Source of the DNA: Terfezia claveryi
Taxonomy: Eukaryota > Ascomycota > Pezizomycetes > Pezizales > Pezizaceae
DNA length: 64,000 bases
Reading direction: 5' to 3'
Assembly (NCBI GenBank): GCA_015179025.1
Contig: WHUX01000178.1
Coordinates: 45,055-109,054 of the forward strand
Part shown: piece by piece, positions 7,854 to 18,542 of the stretch
Numbering within the stretch: position 1 is the first letter of the stretch
How the letters are laid out: each line of letters starts with the position of its first letter
The notes under the pieces: model-generated
Told to the model about the DNA's origin: nothing
The model's database searches: none
What the model saw: the letters and a program-made list of their open reading frames with translations, nothing else
Position numbers and translations under genes: made by a program

Positions 7854-10229
7854 TTACTCGGTCACTCTACCATTTGCGACAAAACCCATCTGCCTCATAA
7901 TATCAGTCAGTCCTGGCTCTTTCACCCTCTTCCGCTTCACCATCTTCCTCGGACTCTCCCCCTTCGAATCCGCACTCTTCGCTCTTGCTACTTTCTCTTC
8001 ACTCCCCGCAGTTTCCTTGCTCTTTTCCAATCTCCGTTTCATCACCAATCGCCCTACTGCACCTCTCACTAACCCCTCCAGCCACACTAATAACTTGACT
8101 GCAATCCCCCTCGGCAAATAAGGAGGCAACGCACTAGGGTAGAAATTTTGGTGGAATGAGAGCACTATTGAAGGATCGCTGATGTCATTAGAGGTGGAGG
8201 GGGGTGCCAATAGCGAGAGTAACTTCACACAAACAGGGCAACACCTCTTGCTGACCCCAATATTCGGAAATGTATGTTCAAAGGGGGCAAGCTCAATATT
8301 AGCAGGGGGGAAAGTCTTTTGGCAGTCGAGTTGACTAAGATGCCTCAGTGTCCCTAAGACAGCCTCTGCATGCCAGCACCCATAAAACTTATGCGACGAT
8401 TTTCTCAAAATATGTGTGGCCCGAAGCACCCGATTTTCCTCTAATCTTGCCCACTCTTCTAATGTCTGAATCGCTTCTTCGCAAGAGATATTCATGTTAG
8501 TTGTGCTTTTACTGCCAGAATTGGCATGAGAGGGGTAGATACTGCGCATGACACCCTTCCAGTCATGCAGTTCATTTTTAGAGCGATCCCCAGCGGAGAC
8601 TTCGTACAAGGTAAGGGTGACCGGTTCAGCAGGCAGTGTGTCCTCTGCAGTCAGGGAGTTGAGGGCGGCCTGGTACCGAACAGCCAACCAGAGACATTCC
8701 TCACCTACTCGTTTCTGCTGGTATGCAACTGAGATCTCGATGGAGGTGTCAGTAACCCCTTCATCCTGGTCTAGTTCACTGGTCGGCCTCGATACCATTG
8801 CGCGGGAGAGTATTGACTCCACAGACTTCATGTGTGCAGAGATGGATGGGGAACTGTGAACCAAGAAATGGAGGCGATCCATTGAGTTTTCTACGTCTGG
8901 TAGGCTGGTTGAGAAATTGAAGCCAGAGGTGATCTGTGTGTAAAGGGTATCAACAGTTGATTGTGCTCTATGTAGGACAGAGAGTAATAGCCGGTGAAGA
9001 TCCCAAGCGGTTTCCTTCGTGTATGATGCATTAGTATTGTTTTCACGCGATGCCGACAATATAGCCGATAACCCCGGGTATGAGTTCTCTCTATCATCTG
9101 TCAATAGAGCCTCAAAGACGCACATCTCGGTATCAGTGAATGAGGATGATTCCCCAGGCTTGAAATTCAACACAAACGCCGCCTCAACCTGTGCCTGCCT
9201 CATGCTAGCCATCTCTGTATTAAATGCTACGAAAGGCTTTGAATGGAACCGGCGACGCATTTTCCCGACAGAGTAGAATGTGACAAACGACCGAAGCAGG
9301 GATTTGCGTCGGATAAAGTGGCCGTATGCTTCCTGAACTGGAATAGGAGTAAAATCGAAGAAATGAGCGTCATGGACTGTAGTGAACGTATTCCATGCAT
9401 TAACAATAGCATTGAATAAAACTTCAATACCTCGGACGTGGTTGCGATACGAGACATGCCGGTAGGTATTGAGATATTGAAGCATATCTTCTGGGGAGCA
9501 TATTTCTATTAATTCTCCAAAGGGATTCCCGGGAGAGGGTTCGGGAGAGTTAAATCGTGCATTCCGGGCAATGAGGTAGCCATCAATAGGGTTCATGCGG
9601 ACTCCATGGTCCTCGCTTGAGATACTGCTTCTGGGGTCGTCATCGTCCTTCCTTAAGTTGTCGCTATTACGGTCGTCATCATCATCGCTTGAGCTGTCAG
9701 TTGCTACCAGTAGGTCGACATTTGCAGTACGTCCGGACCGTCTGGGAAGGACAGCAACAATCTCGTGTTCTCGGACCAGGAGCTGGGCAACTTGGTTAAG
9801 GACTTTCAGCCAGGTTTGAGAGGCCTTGGTCGAGGAGTCATTCGGGAACCTTTGCTGGGTAGTGGTATTATCGGATGCAGATGTGCCGTCTTGGGTAATG
9901 TTAAACGGCTTAGCGGTGTTGCAGAGGGAGTCTGCCACTGGGGATAAGGCAGCCAAAAGAGAAGTCAGGGTACGAGCGCGCAGATCGCGGTCATGAGGCA
10001 ACTCAAGTTCTGAGGCTGGAGTATGAGATTCAGCTTGAGCCTGCAGGCACGTGCCAGCAGCAGCGGTCAACAGTGACATTGGACAGGCTGTCAGGGCAAT
10101 GCGAGCCTCAATAGTTGCAAGAAGAGGTAGTAGTTGACGGTGAGTGAATGGGGTGGTGTTGATGCCGGGGTGTGGCGTTGGGAGATAAGTGTCAGCAGTG
10201 ACTTGTAAACATAGACAGATGTAGGCCAC
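7854..10229 (-). CDS. OTT_1508-like deaminase-fold protein
   Basis: One uninterrupted frame of about 790 codons. Near the C-terminus is a zinc-deaminase pattern: CWHAEAVLGTL (His and Glu at about 620 and 622) followed after some 40 residues by GVSKRCCPVCVKLL (Cys pair at about 664 and 667). H-x-E plus P/C-x-x-C is the metal site of the cytidine-deaminase fold, and this spacing and the KRCCPVC context fit the OTT_1508-like deaminases, which are expanded in fungi and have unknown substrates. Residues about 170-200 form an Asp/Ser-rich acidic tract, and the tail from about 725 is Lys/Arg-rich. The frame opens with GTG at 10229, so the true start is either ATG at about residue 51 or a 5' exon: ATG 10330 begins a short frame with QQSEAWRRFQSLTKRL that could be spliced in. 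The gene looks intact amid transposons. Confidence 0.7.
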   Translation of the reverse strand: MAYICLCLQVTADTYLPTPHPGINTTPFTHRQLLPLLATIEARIALTACPMSLLTAAAGTCLQAQAESHTPASELELPHDRDLRARTLTSLLAALSPVADSLCNTAKPFNITQDGTSASDNTTTQQRFPNDSSTKASQTWLKVLNQVAQLLVREHEIVAVLPRRSGRTANVDLLVATDSSSDDDDDRNSDNLRKDDDDPRSSISSEDHGVRMNPIDGYLIARNARFNSPEPSPGNPFGELIEICSPEDMLQYLNTYRHVSYRNHVRGIEVLFNAIVNAWNTFTTVHDAHFFDFTPIPVQEAYGHFIRRKSLLRSFVTFYSVGKMRRRFHSKPFVAFNTEMASMRQAQVEAAFVLNFKPGESSSFTDTEMCVFEALLTDDRENSYPGLSAILSASRENNTNASYTKETAWDLHRLLLSVLHRAQSTVDTLYTQITSGFNFSTSLPDVENSMDRLHFLVHSSPSISAHMKSVESILSRAMVSRPTSELDQDEGVTDTSIEISVAYQQKRVGEECLWLAVRYQAALNSLTAEDTLPAEPVTLTLYEVSAGDRSKNELHDWKGVMRSIYPSHANSGSKSTTNMNISCEEAIQTLEEWARLEENRVLRATHILRKSSHKFYGCWHAEAVLGTLRHLSQLDCQKTFPPANIELAPFEHTFPNIGVSKRCCPVCVKLLSLLAPPSTSNDISDPSIVLSFHQNFYPSALPPYLPRGIAVKLLVWLEGLVRGAVGRLVMKRRLEKSKETAGSEEKVARAKSADSKGESPRKMVKRKRVKEPGLTDIMRQMGFVANGRVTE

Positions 10230-10419
10230 AACCAGCTAAGACAGATGGAGTAGTATCGCTACAGACGTTTTGTCAGCGACTGAAACCTTCGCCAAGCTTC
10301 GGATTGTTGGTGTCGTCTGAAAAACAACATGAGCGACAACGTATGTGCATCAAATTTGCTAAGAGAACTAAATGCGGCCGCAACACGCTAACGTGAGACG
10401 GCACAACGTCTATTGGGAT

Positions 10420-11125
10420 GCATGAATTCCATATATATATTACGAGAGGATTGTGCCAACCAGACTATATATATTAGTCTAGTTGGCACAAGACCCCGCC
10501 AAACGGGGTATATAGAGGCCGCAAATACATGAATTCCATAGATATATAGAGGCTGCAAATGCATGAATTCCATAGATATATAGAGGCTGCAAATGCATGA
10601 ATAGAGGCCGCAAATGCATGAATAGAGGCCGCAAATGCATGAGGCCGCAAATGCATGAATGTAGAGGCTGCAAATATATGAATTTCATAGATATATAGAG
10701 ACCGCAAATGAATGAATTCCATAGATATATAGAGGCCGCAAATGCATGAATATAGAGGCCGCAAATGCATGGATAGAGGCCGCAAGTGCATGAATATAGA
10801 GGCCGCAAATGCATGAGGCCGCAAATGCATGAATGTAGAGGCCGCAAATATATGAATTTCATAGATATATAGAGACCGCAAATGCATGAATTCCATAGAT
10901 ATATAGAGGCCGCAAATGCATGAATATAAAGGCCGCAAATGCATGAATATAGAGGCCGCAAATGCATAAATAGAGGCCACAAATGCATGAGGCCGCAAAT
11001 GCATGAGGCCGCAATTGCATGAATGTAGAGGCCGCAAATACATGAATTCCATAGAGATATAGGGGCCGCAAATACATGAATTCCATAGAGATATAGAGGC
11101 CGCAAATGCACGAATTCCTGATATA
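10420..11125. repeat. Minisatellite array, GAGGCCGCAAATGCATGAAT unit
   Basis: About 25 imperfect copies of a core GAGGCCGCAAATGCATGAAT, combined in higher-order units with TTCCATAGATATATA. Long ORFs across it (minus 10474-11111) are by-products of the repeat having no stop in two frames. A palindrome near 10450-10490 (GTGCCAACCAGACTATATAT / ATATATTAGTCTAGTTGGCAC) sits at its left edge. It forms the left arm of a larger inverted structure whose right arm is at 13709-13850. Confidence 0.85.
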
Positions 11126-11274
11126 TGGTGTTGATAGTAGTTCTACTATGTTTCTAAGGAATTAGTGCTTGTCACTGTGCTTGAGCAGTAGTCTATGGGA
11201 ATCAAGCAGTAGTCTGTTGAAATCAAGCGCCCTTATTGTAAGGCTCGTTAAGATCTCAACGAAGTCAAGCGGTC
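11126..11274. repeat. Left arm of a large inverted repeat
   Basis: About 60 bp starting GTTGATAGTAGTTCTACTAT matches, inverted, the sequence at 13709-13770 on the far side of the LINE. The match includes CTAAGGAATTRGTGCTTG and GTAGTCTAT. The minisatellite core also appears beyond the right arm, so the host structure before the LINE arrived was a foldback element or inverted duplication. Confidence 0.7.
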
Positions 11275-11286
11275 TTGCAGGCAGAG

Positions 11287-13696
11287 ATGATAATGTTCCC
11301 GAAACCAGGAAAAGACCACTCAGAAGTTAAAGGATGGAGACCGATCATTCTATCCAATACGGTGGGTAAACTCCCAGAGAAATTGCTCGCGAACGAACTC
11401 CAGGACATGACGAAACTTTTCCATCCCCTACAATACGGCTCACGGAAAGGCAGATCGGCAATGGACGCAATGATGCTCACAGTCTCCATAGCAGAGAAAG
11501 CCATACAAGAGGGAAAAAAGGCCAACTACTAGGAAAAGACATAGTCTCAGCGTTCAATAATATAAGGACAAACAAGCTCCTCCATATCCTCCAAGAAGCC
11601 GACATACCACAGAGGATTATCCAATTCATCAACAGGTTTTTACAACCCCGTTCATTCCCTATCCTTTGGGACGGACGGATAAGGGGTGTAGGACATATGG
11701 ACCAAGGAGCCCCTCAAGGCAGCCCACTCTCACCAGCCCTATGGCTCATCTATATAGGTCACACCCTCCATAGAGCGACTATCTTATGCTCAACCTCCCA
11801 ACAGCCAACGGCTCCTAGGAAAATGAGGTCGAGTACAATGGCGACCAGACCTCCTATCCCACTCCACCCATTCCACTCCACCTATTTGTTCTCATATGTC
11901 GATGAAATAAACTCCTTAATTATAAAGAGTCTCAATACCACAAAACATAACAGACTGGTCGAACGGGTCAACGCTACACTCGAGAAAGCAGCTGAAGAGA
12001 TGAACTACAATGGGACCCCACCAAGGAGTCTAGGATCGATTTCCATAAACCAGAACGGAGGTATGAGCCCAGCAGCCCTTAGAGCCCTTTACACCGGGTG
12101 TATACGAAGTATCTTCACATGGGGAGCAGAACTCTGGAAGCCAGGACACCAACTATTACAACCGATGCAACACCTAGAATATCAAGCCCTGAGAAAGATA
12201 ACAGGAGGATACCACGGCTCCAGTCACAAGGCGTTGGGCTGGGTCAGCAATGTCGAGCCCCTACAAGACAAGATAGACGACATGAAGCGCACATGGGCAG
12301 CCAGGGCAGTCAGAACAGGTGACAGATACATAAAGGCCTACATCGAAGAGGACACATCCTGGAATCACAGCAACGACCTACACCATATAAGAACCCCCAT
12401 CTCAGAAGCCTTCTTCCTAAATGGAGCCGACCTAAAGGAGTTATCATGGGGTGATAGGGAGGACATGACACCCTTCCCATTGATATATAAAGAAATTATA
12501 GACCCCAGATCCGAGTCCTCCAAGCACTTAGGCCCTTGGGCAGCAGGAATAGCATCTATTCAGGAGGAAGGATGGAGGGTCTGCTATACGGATGGCACGG
12601 GACGAAGAGGGATTATAGCAAAGCGAAGATCGAACAGGAGGCACTCCCGAGGACTATGGTGGCTACTTAGGGGACCAGGCCACAGTATCGGACGGCGAAC
12701 TCTTTGCAATGCAACTAGCTCTACAGAAGGAGGACTCAGCTATGTTAGCGATTCTGTCAGATTCCCAAGCAGCGATCCAGGCAGTCCGCAACATGGGCTC
12801 AGGCTCCCCATCCAGGTCTAGCATCGAGAAAGGAATTAAAACCCTTTTGACCGACAACATATACAGAGACCTTCAGCTATCATGGGTCAGGGGCCACACC
12901 TAGGCATCCCAGGCAACGAAAAGGCAGATCGGATCGCAAGCTTCGAATCTCATTTAGGGGAATTCACAGGCCAGGAACGTACAACAACAGAAGGTGGGCT
13001 CCGCACATCCTCCAAACCCACACGGAAAGAAGCGAGAACAAAAGCGAGTTACGGGACCAGAAGAGTGGAATGGAATCGACAGGCCCTATCAGCCTTCACA
13101 TGGATGCGAACGAACAGGGGCCCACAAAAGAGCTGGCTCCACCACATCGGCAAAGCGGAGTCAGTAGAGTGCACATGTGGACATTCTACCGAGACAGGAG
13201 AACACATCGTTTTCGAATGTCCACGCTTCGATCGACACCGGAGAGCCCTACTGGGGGAGAGGAGTAGCTGGGAGGAGCTCGACAAACCGGAATGGAGGAA
13301 AGAGGAAGAGGAGACATACGAAGCCGTGGAGGCCTTTTTCGGGCTATTATTTCGGGAGTTCACCTAGAAGCACAGTCTATATTCAGTTCTTTTTTACGAT
13401 TCTCCTTTGTCTCAGTCCGCAAGTTCTTTTTCTACAATAGTCTCTTTCAGTTCTCAGTACTATTTCGTATTATAGTTCATGAGTTTAAGGATCGAGGCTC
13501 AGTCAGGCCCCTGGGTTATCGGCTAGTCCGTTAATGACAGCATGGGGCCTCATCTCAAGTTAGGTGTATTTATCTCGCGTGGGTCTGGCAGATTAACTTG
13601 CCTTACCCTTGAATCCACCGGATCTCCGTGTGGCTCCTCATAGCCCCCCTAACGGGGCTGCATAGGAGTACTAAGTTTTAAAAAAAAAAAAAGAAA
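11287..13696 (+). mobile_element. Tad1-like LINE, 5'-truncated, with poly(A)
   Basis: Flanked by a perfect 12-bp target duplication TTGCAGGCAGAG (11275-11286 and 13697-13708). It carries the reverse transcriptase finger and palm regions (PKPGKDHSEVKGWRPIILSN at its 5' end, then DQGAPQGSPLSPALW), an RNase H domain (CYTDGTG, DGELFAMQLA, LSDSQAA, WVRGH, IPGNEKADRIA) and the C-terminal Cys/His motif CTCGHSTETGEHIVFECPRF. The catalytic motif YxDD reads FSYVDEIN, so the second Asp is lost, and there are several frameshifts and stops (for example after GKKANY at 11529). The 3' UTR ends in a poly(A) at about 13679. It is dead, and only the 3' 2.4 kb was inserted. Confidence 0.9.
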
Positions 13697-13708
13697 TTGC
13701 AGGCAGAG

Positions 13709-13860
13709 CCCAATAGACTACTTCTCAAGCACCAATTCCTTAGCAACATAGTAGAACTACTATCAACATACATTAGGAATTCATGCATTTGTAGCCTCTA
13801 TATCATGCATTTGCTGCCTCATGCATTTGCGGCCTCTATATATCTATGGCGTTCTCTATA
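13709..13860. repeat. Right arm of the inverted repeat plus short minisatellite
   Basis: The sequence CAATAGACTACTTCTCAAGC through AGTAGAACTACTATCAAC is the inverted counterpart of 11126-11190. It is followed by two to three copies of GCATTTGCGGCCTCTATAT, the minisatellite core in inverse orientation to the array at 10420-11125. Confidence 0.7.
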
Positions 13861-13904
13861 GCGGTAGTTTCTGAGCTTGATTCCCCAAAGGTTTAAAATA
13901 TTCG

Positions 13905-15830
13905 CTTTTTTTTTTTTAAATACTTGTTACTCCTATTCGGTCCCAGTAAGGGGAACATGAGGAGCCACCGCGGAAACCCGGGTGGATTCAGGACAAGGCA
14001 AGTTAATCTGCCAGGTCCGGCGAACGGAAATCAAAAGGAAAGAAAACACAGATACGATTGTGTAGGGGAAGCGAAGCCCCCGTGCTGTCATTAACCGGCA
14101 AAGCCAGCTGACCCCGGAGGCCTGACTGGGGCCCGCTGAAAGAGGGGAATCGTGTAAAGAAGTGTGAAGAGACCTGTACTCGAAATAAGATAGTGTAGGA
14201 GAAGCGAAGCCCCCGTGACTGGGGCTTGCTTAAGAAATATAAGGAGAGACGTGTGAAAGAAGTGTGAAAAAGCCAAAGCAAGGAATACAAATAACCTTCC
14301 ATGAACTCGACCAAGGTGCCCATGTCCTTGTAGATTAGTGTGCTACCAGTCAGCGAAGGCCAGCCCATCCTAGCGTGGATGGATGTTATAAATACCGCGT
14401 CCTCTTCCCGCCATTTTTCTGTCGAGGAAGCTAAAGAAAGCCTCCACCGCATCCCAATCCTCTCCATCCTTCTCTTGAATCCACAAAGGACGGTCTAGGC
14501 CTTCCCAGTCCTTTATACTGCCTAGGGCCTGTCTCTGGTCGTGAAACTGGGGGCAGTCGAAGACAAGGTGCCAACCATTCTGTGTGTGATGTCCGCAGGG
14601 GCACTCGCTTGAATTGGCTTTAGAGCCACGACAATTGAGGTCCTCTGTCTGTTCTGCACCAGGTGTAAGCGGATAGTGCACGGCGGTTCCATTCTAATCT
14701 CCGAACTCCAAAGCCGGGGCTTGTGCGTGCTTCTGCCCTTCTGGCTTTGGATAGTTGTCTAATGCCTCCTTCTGTGACGAGCGAGTCCAGTCCCCTGAGC
14801 TGTCCCAAAGCCGATGCAAAGGCAGCTAACTTGTCGGCTTCCTCGTTTCCTCTGATACCGATATGAGAGCGAAGCCATGAGATAACTGTGTCATAATGGT
14901 TGTTATCGCGTTCGGTTATGAGTGCTACAAGGTTCGACTCTATCCTGCTTCTAGGAGGCTGTGTCCCGAGGGAGAGATTGACTGCGGAGGAAATAGCAGC
15001 TGCCGAATCGGAGAGGAGATGGATTAGGGGAGTGTCTTTGTGAGCTTGGAGAGCAAGTACCCCGCAACTGTAGTTTCTGTCCCGAGGTAAGAATACCCTG
15101 AGAGTGGGGCGTTCCCCTGGTTGTCCTCTGAATAGAATGCCGAAGCGTGGTGTCCTCCGCTTCCTGTACCGTCCGTATAGCAGGTGTCCATCCCTCTTCT
15201 GAAAGTTCTCCGAGCTTGATTGCCCATCTCAGCTTGTCCTTAGAAAATATGTTTGCTGGTTCGAATAGGACCTGGAGTGCTAGGCCGAGTTTGGGACCGC
15301 AATTCTGGAGAGAGCCTACGTTTCCGAAGCTTAGGGAAGACAGGTGGGGTGGGGTGAAGGAGGGAGTAGCGATATGGAAGGCAGAGGTGATGGGGTCGGT
15401 GATCGAGTGAGAGAAGGATGAGGTAATGGTGGAGTTGGGTGTATAGAGGATGGGAGGGGAGAGAATGACTTTGATGTCTTGGTTGCCTGTACGAATGGCG
15501 CGAGCTGCCCAGTGCGCCACCATATCATGGAGCTTGTCAACTAGAGGTTCGACGTTGGCGATTACCTAGGCCGAGTTTCTCGTGAGAGCTACCGTGGTAT
15601 GCTCCGCAAATCTTTCTCAGGGCCTTGTATTCCAGATGTTCCTGTCTGACTAGACGTGAGTCTGGTATAGTGGGGAGGTCTGTTTTGTACCAAAGTTCTG
15701 CTCCCCATAGGAAGATAGGCCTTATCTGAATTGGGCAATTTGTAGAGTGGTGTAGATAGTGAACTGTTGCCGCTTGCGGGGTGAGTTGGGCCGCTTGTAA
15801 TAATGTTATTTTCAATATTGGGTACATTGA
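13905..15830 (-). mobile_element. Tad1-like LINE, 5'-truncated, minus strand
   Basis: The 3' end lies at 13905 (poly(T) on the plus strand, then the 3' UTR block with GGCAAGTTAATCTGCCAG). Reading leftward on the minus strand: LWGAELWYKTDLPTIPDSRL and HLEYKALRKICGAYHGSSHE (RT thumb region), a YTDGTGSGG RNase H start, GGIRQLSKARRAEARTSPGF, WNRRALSAYTWCRTDRGPQL, and the C-terminal CPCGHHTQNGWHLVFDCPQF motif with the EDWDAVEAFFSFL end. Frames shift several times. The RT catalytic part is absent. I could not define its 5' target duplication. Confidence 0.8.
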
Positions 15831-16479
15831 TAGTAGATAGAATAGTAGTGCCAGTCTGTAACCTAGCAGCTTTACGTTTAGAATAATACTGCTAGTTTGC
15901 TTGGTGCCTTAATTGTCATCTTCTTTTTTTTTTTTTTTTGAAGTCTGTACGTCTATGGAGCCTAAGGCTATGAGACGGCCCCGTTCCCTCATCTTAAAAA
16001 ACTCGGTACATCCACGGGACAACGGACCGCATGAACGCCCAGCCTCCCGAACCAAAGAAATGCAGCCGAAATAACCCATCGTCCCCCACCACGCCCCCTA
16101 CGGGCCCATCCCCAAAGAAAATGTCTTCCTGCGCCACGCCCCCTCCCGGCCCTACCCTACGGTACCCCCGAGCATCCTGCTCATACCAGGTCCAAGTTGG
16201 CGAAGAAGGTCTCAGCCAAATCCACTATAGCTACCTTCCTCCCTTCTTTACCCACCTTTCCCTGTCATCCACCTCTTCCCAGGTACTCCACCTTCTGCCT
16301 ACCTTCCCCATACCTGCAGGCCAAGGCCACGTGCCTGCCTGTTTCTACGCCACACAAAAGTACACTTGCCACTCAACGCATGCTTGCCACATAGCTCGCC
16401 ACACAACGACGACTCCTACTCAAGGCATGCTAACGTACACTTGCCACTCAAGGTATGCTCAAACGCTCACTGCTTATGG
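15831..16479. other. Unassigned region with a Pro/Ser-rich open frame
   Basis: A plus-strand frame from ATG 16031 runs through Pro-rich sequence (TTPPTGPSPKKMSSCATPPP) into tandem CACTTGCCACTCAAGGCATGC-like repeats at 16355-16470. It resembles the low-complexity Gag/ORF1 leaders of retroelements but I recognise no domain. A poly(T) run at 15923-15939, followed by a short hairpin, could be the 3' end of another minus-strand retroelement. Confidence 0.3.
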
Positions 16480-16499
16480 CATATTTGGAATACAGGGAA

Positions 16500-17285
16500 A
16501 TACAGATATGAAATGGACAGATGCACGCATACAAGATATTGTTCAAACATACAAATCAGTCTTCTCCAATATGTCGACAGTTACCTATGAACCTTCCTCA
16601 TCCTCTGAGCCTCACGATGGTCCCTTTGCTCCTAGGTAGTGTTCGTCTAGCTTTTGAAGAATTGATAGCCCAATCTAATACACCACGCTGGCGCTTAACT
16701 CTGAATTGATGGAGAGAAATCGGACAAACACTTCTAAATCCCGATTCATTAGGAGTATTAGACAAGCAAGGCCACCGGCGCAAATGGACAGCCTTGAATG
16801 AATATTATTTAAAAAATGGGAATATTTATAAAAAACCAACAGGAACACAGAAAGGAGCTGGACTAGGTGACCAGCAAGTTGTTCTTGATCATGAAGTCTA
16901 TGATATAGTTGTTACTACACATAGTAGCGTACTACATGCCGGTAAAAATAAAACGTTTGATGCAATTATAGTCAATTCTATGGAGTTGCACGAACAGAGG
17001 TATGTTATTTAGAAGAATAAATATTCTTATTTTATATAGTATGCTTATTTATATTTAGGTAATTTGGATACTACAACATTGTTCTATATGTGTTAAATCC
17101 AAGCCAAGAACAACTCGAGCACCACTACAACCAATTGTAGTATCAGAATTATGGGAGCGGGTACAGATTGATTTAATTGATATGCGGGGCAATCCAGATG
17201 GAAAGTATAGTTGGATATTGCATATCCGGGACCATTTTTCGAAGTTTTCAGCAGCATATCCATTGAAAACATCAGCAGAGAAAAT
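16500..17285 (+). pseudogene. Integrase remnant, KRBA2/GINGER-like (zinc-binding and core)
   Basis: Starts with MKWTDARIQDIVQTYKSVFS, then NGNIYKKPTG. An H2C2 zinc-binding region follows: HSSVLHAGKNKTFDAI on one side and HCSICVKSKPRTTRAP on the other, separated by a clean intron (GTATGT donor at 17001, TTTAG acceptor ending 17059). The core begins ELWERVQIDLIDMRGNPDGK, where the first catalytic Asp is visible, and continues WILHIRDHFSKFSAAYPLKT. It is cut off at about 17285 by unrelated tandem-repeat DNA before the second Asp and Glu. This is the same family as 5288-5560 and 18680-19400. Confidence 0.7.
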
Positions 17286-17560
17286 TCTGCGTCACAACGC
17301 AGCGACCATATTTGTTGCGCCAGGCGCCTCCCGTGCGTTCTAAGTGCACCATCAAAATATAAAGCCCGCGCCCCATGCGTCACCAAATTCTTGCTGCCTC
17401 CGGTGCGTCACAATTGCGCCCTCAAAATATATAGCCCGCGTCCCATGCGCTACCAAATTCTTGCTGCCTCAGGTGCTTTACAAGTGCTCCCTTACAATGT
17501 ATTGCCTGCGTATCACCAAATTCTTACATTCGCATCCTTAGAATATATCCACAGCGTCAG
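17286..17560. repeat. Tandem repeat, about 78-bp unit (CCCATGCGTCACCAAATTC)
   Basis: Three degenerate copies of a unit with CCCGCGCCCCATGCGTCACC, AAATTCTTGCTGCCTC and GCCCTCAAAATATATAG. It starts with AAAATTCTGCGTCA, the same junction sequence that ends the truncated Ty3 element at 60297, where ATGCGTCAC-containing repeats also follow. Confidence 0.65.
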
Positions 17561-17960
17561 GTGGTTCCTATTACTTATGCAATATAATATCCAGTAGAAT
17601 TGCTGGCAGAATTGCCAGCAGAATCATCAGCAGAATCCCCATTGCAATGACTGGGACAATCAGCCCTAGAACTGGTGATAAGCAAGCCTGCAATGACCGA
17701 CAGAATTGCAAATCTCACATATACTACATACGGCTATTTCCCCCTCCATACTAGATTGAGCGTACTGCTGGAGGAGCTCAATCCGACGGTAGGGGGCTTT
17801 TTCTATGGTGGTTAGAGCAGGTTCTCAGACAGCGCGCAGAGCAGGTTGTGAGACAGCATTAGGAGCAGGTTGGAGCAGGTTCTAATACGGTGCGGTAGGG
17901 GGCTGGCGGGTCCCTAATTTCCAAAGTGTGGCGCCTGGGACCTAGAGATTTTTTCCTGTC
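17561..17960. other. Intergenic with short AGCAGGTT repeats
   Basis: No gene seen. Contains short direct repeats: CAGAATTGCCAGCAGAATC-type at 17598-17640 and GAGCAGGTT units at 17815-17880. Confidence 0.5.
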
Positions 17961-17964
17961 ATTC

Positions 17965-18340
17965 CTCCGCAGGGCCACCTTCTATGCTCATTTGCACGCT
18001 GATATCTAGGCTGGTTTGAACGGCCATTTCTATGCTAATTTGCACGCGGATATGTATCTAGGCTGGTTTGCTCGCTCATTTGCACGTGGATATCTAGTCT
18101 GGTTTGGACGGTCATTTCTATACTCATTTGCACGGTGATATATAGGGCTATTTGGGCGTGACTTCTAGGGCTATTTGCACGGTCGGATATATGGGCTATT
18201 TGCACGGTCGGATATATGGGCTATATGCACGCGGATATATGGAGCTATTTGGACGCCGATATATGGGGCTATTTGGGCGCTGACTTCTAGGGCTATTTGC
18301 ACGCTGATATCTAGGGCTATTTGCATACGGATAATAATGG
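17965..18340. repeat. Minisatellite, GGCTATTTGCACGCGGATAT unit
   Basis: About a dozen degenerate head-to-tail copies of a 24-28-bp unit GGCTATTTGCACGCGGATAT; earlier copies read TCATTTGCACGCTGATATCT and later ones GGGCTATTTGCACGGTCGG. No coding potential is assigned. Confidence 0.85.
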
Positions 18341-18542
18341 CATGAGGACGGTGATCATTTGGGCTGCCTTCATGGGGCAGTGTTTAAAGTCGCTTTTAAT
18401 TAGCTAGTTTTAGGTTATATCGTGAGAATAAAATAACAAGTTGGAAAATACATAAAATGCAAGCGCCAGTGAAAAACAAGCGCGGTTGCAGTCGCAGTCG
18501 CGCAGTCGCGCCTATGCTTCGGTTCACGAAATGTGGTACATA

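Noticed and set aside
10474..11111. Two long overlapping minus-strand ORFs (192 and 210 codons)
   Set aside because: Both follow the minisatellite unit; their products are simple repeats of CGLYSHAFAAS type. The repeat lacks stops in these frames, which is not evidence of coding.
16031..16639. Possible host gene of 202 codons
   Set aside because: The first half is low-complexity Pro/Ser, the end fuses into the integrase remnant. Better explained as retroelement debris.
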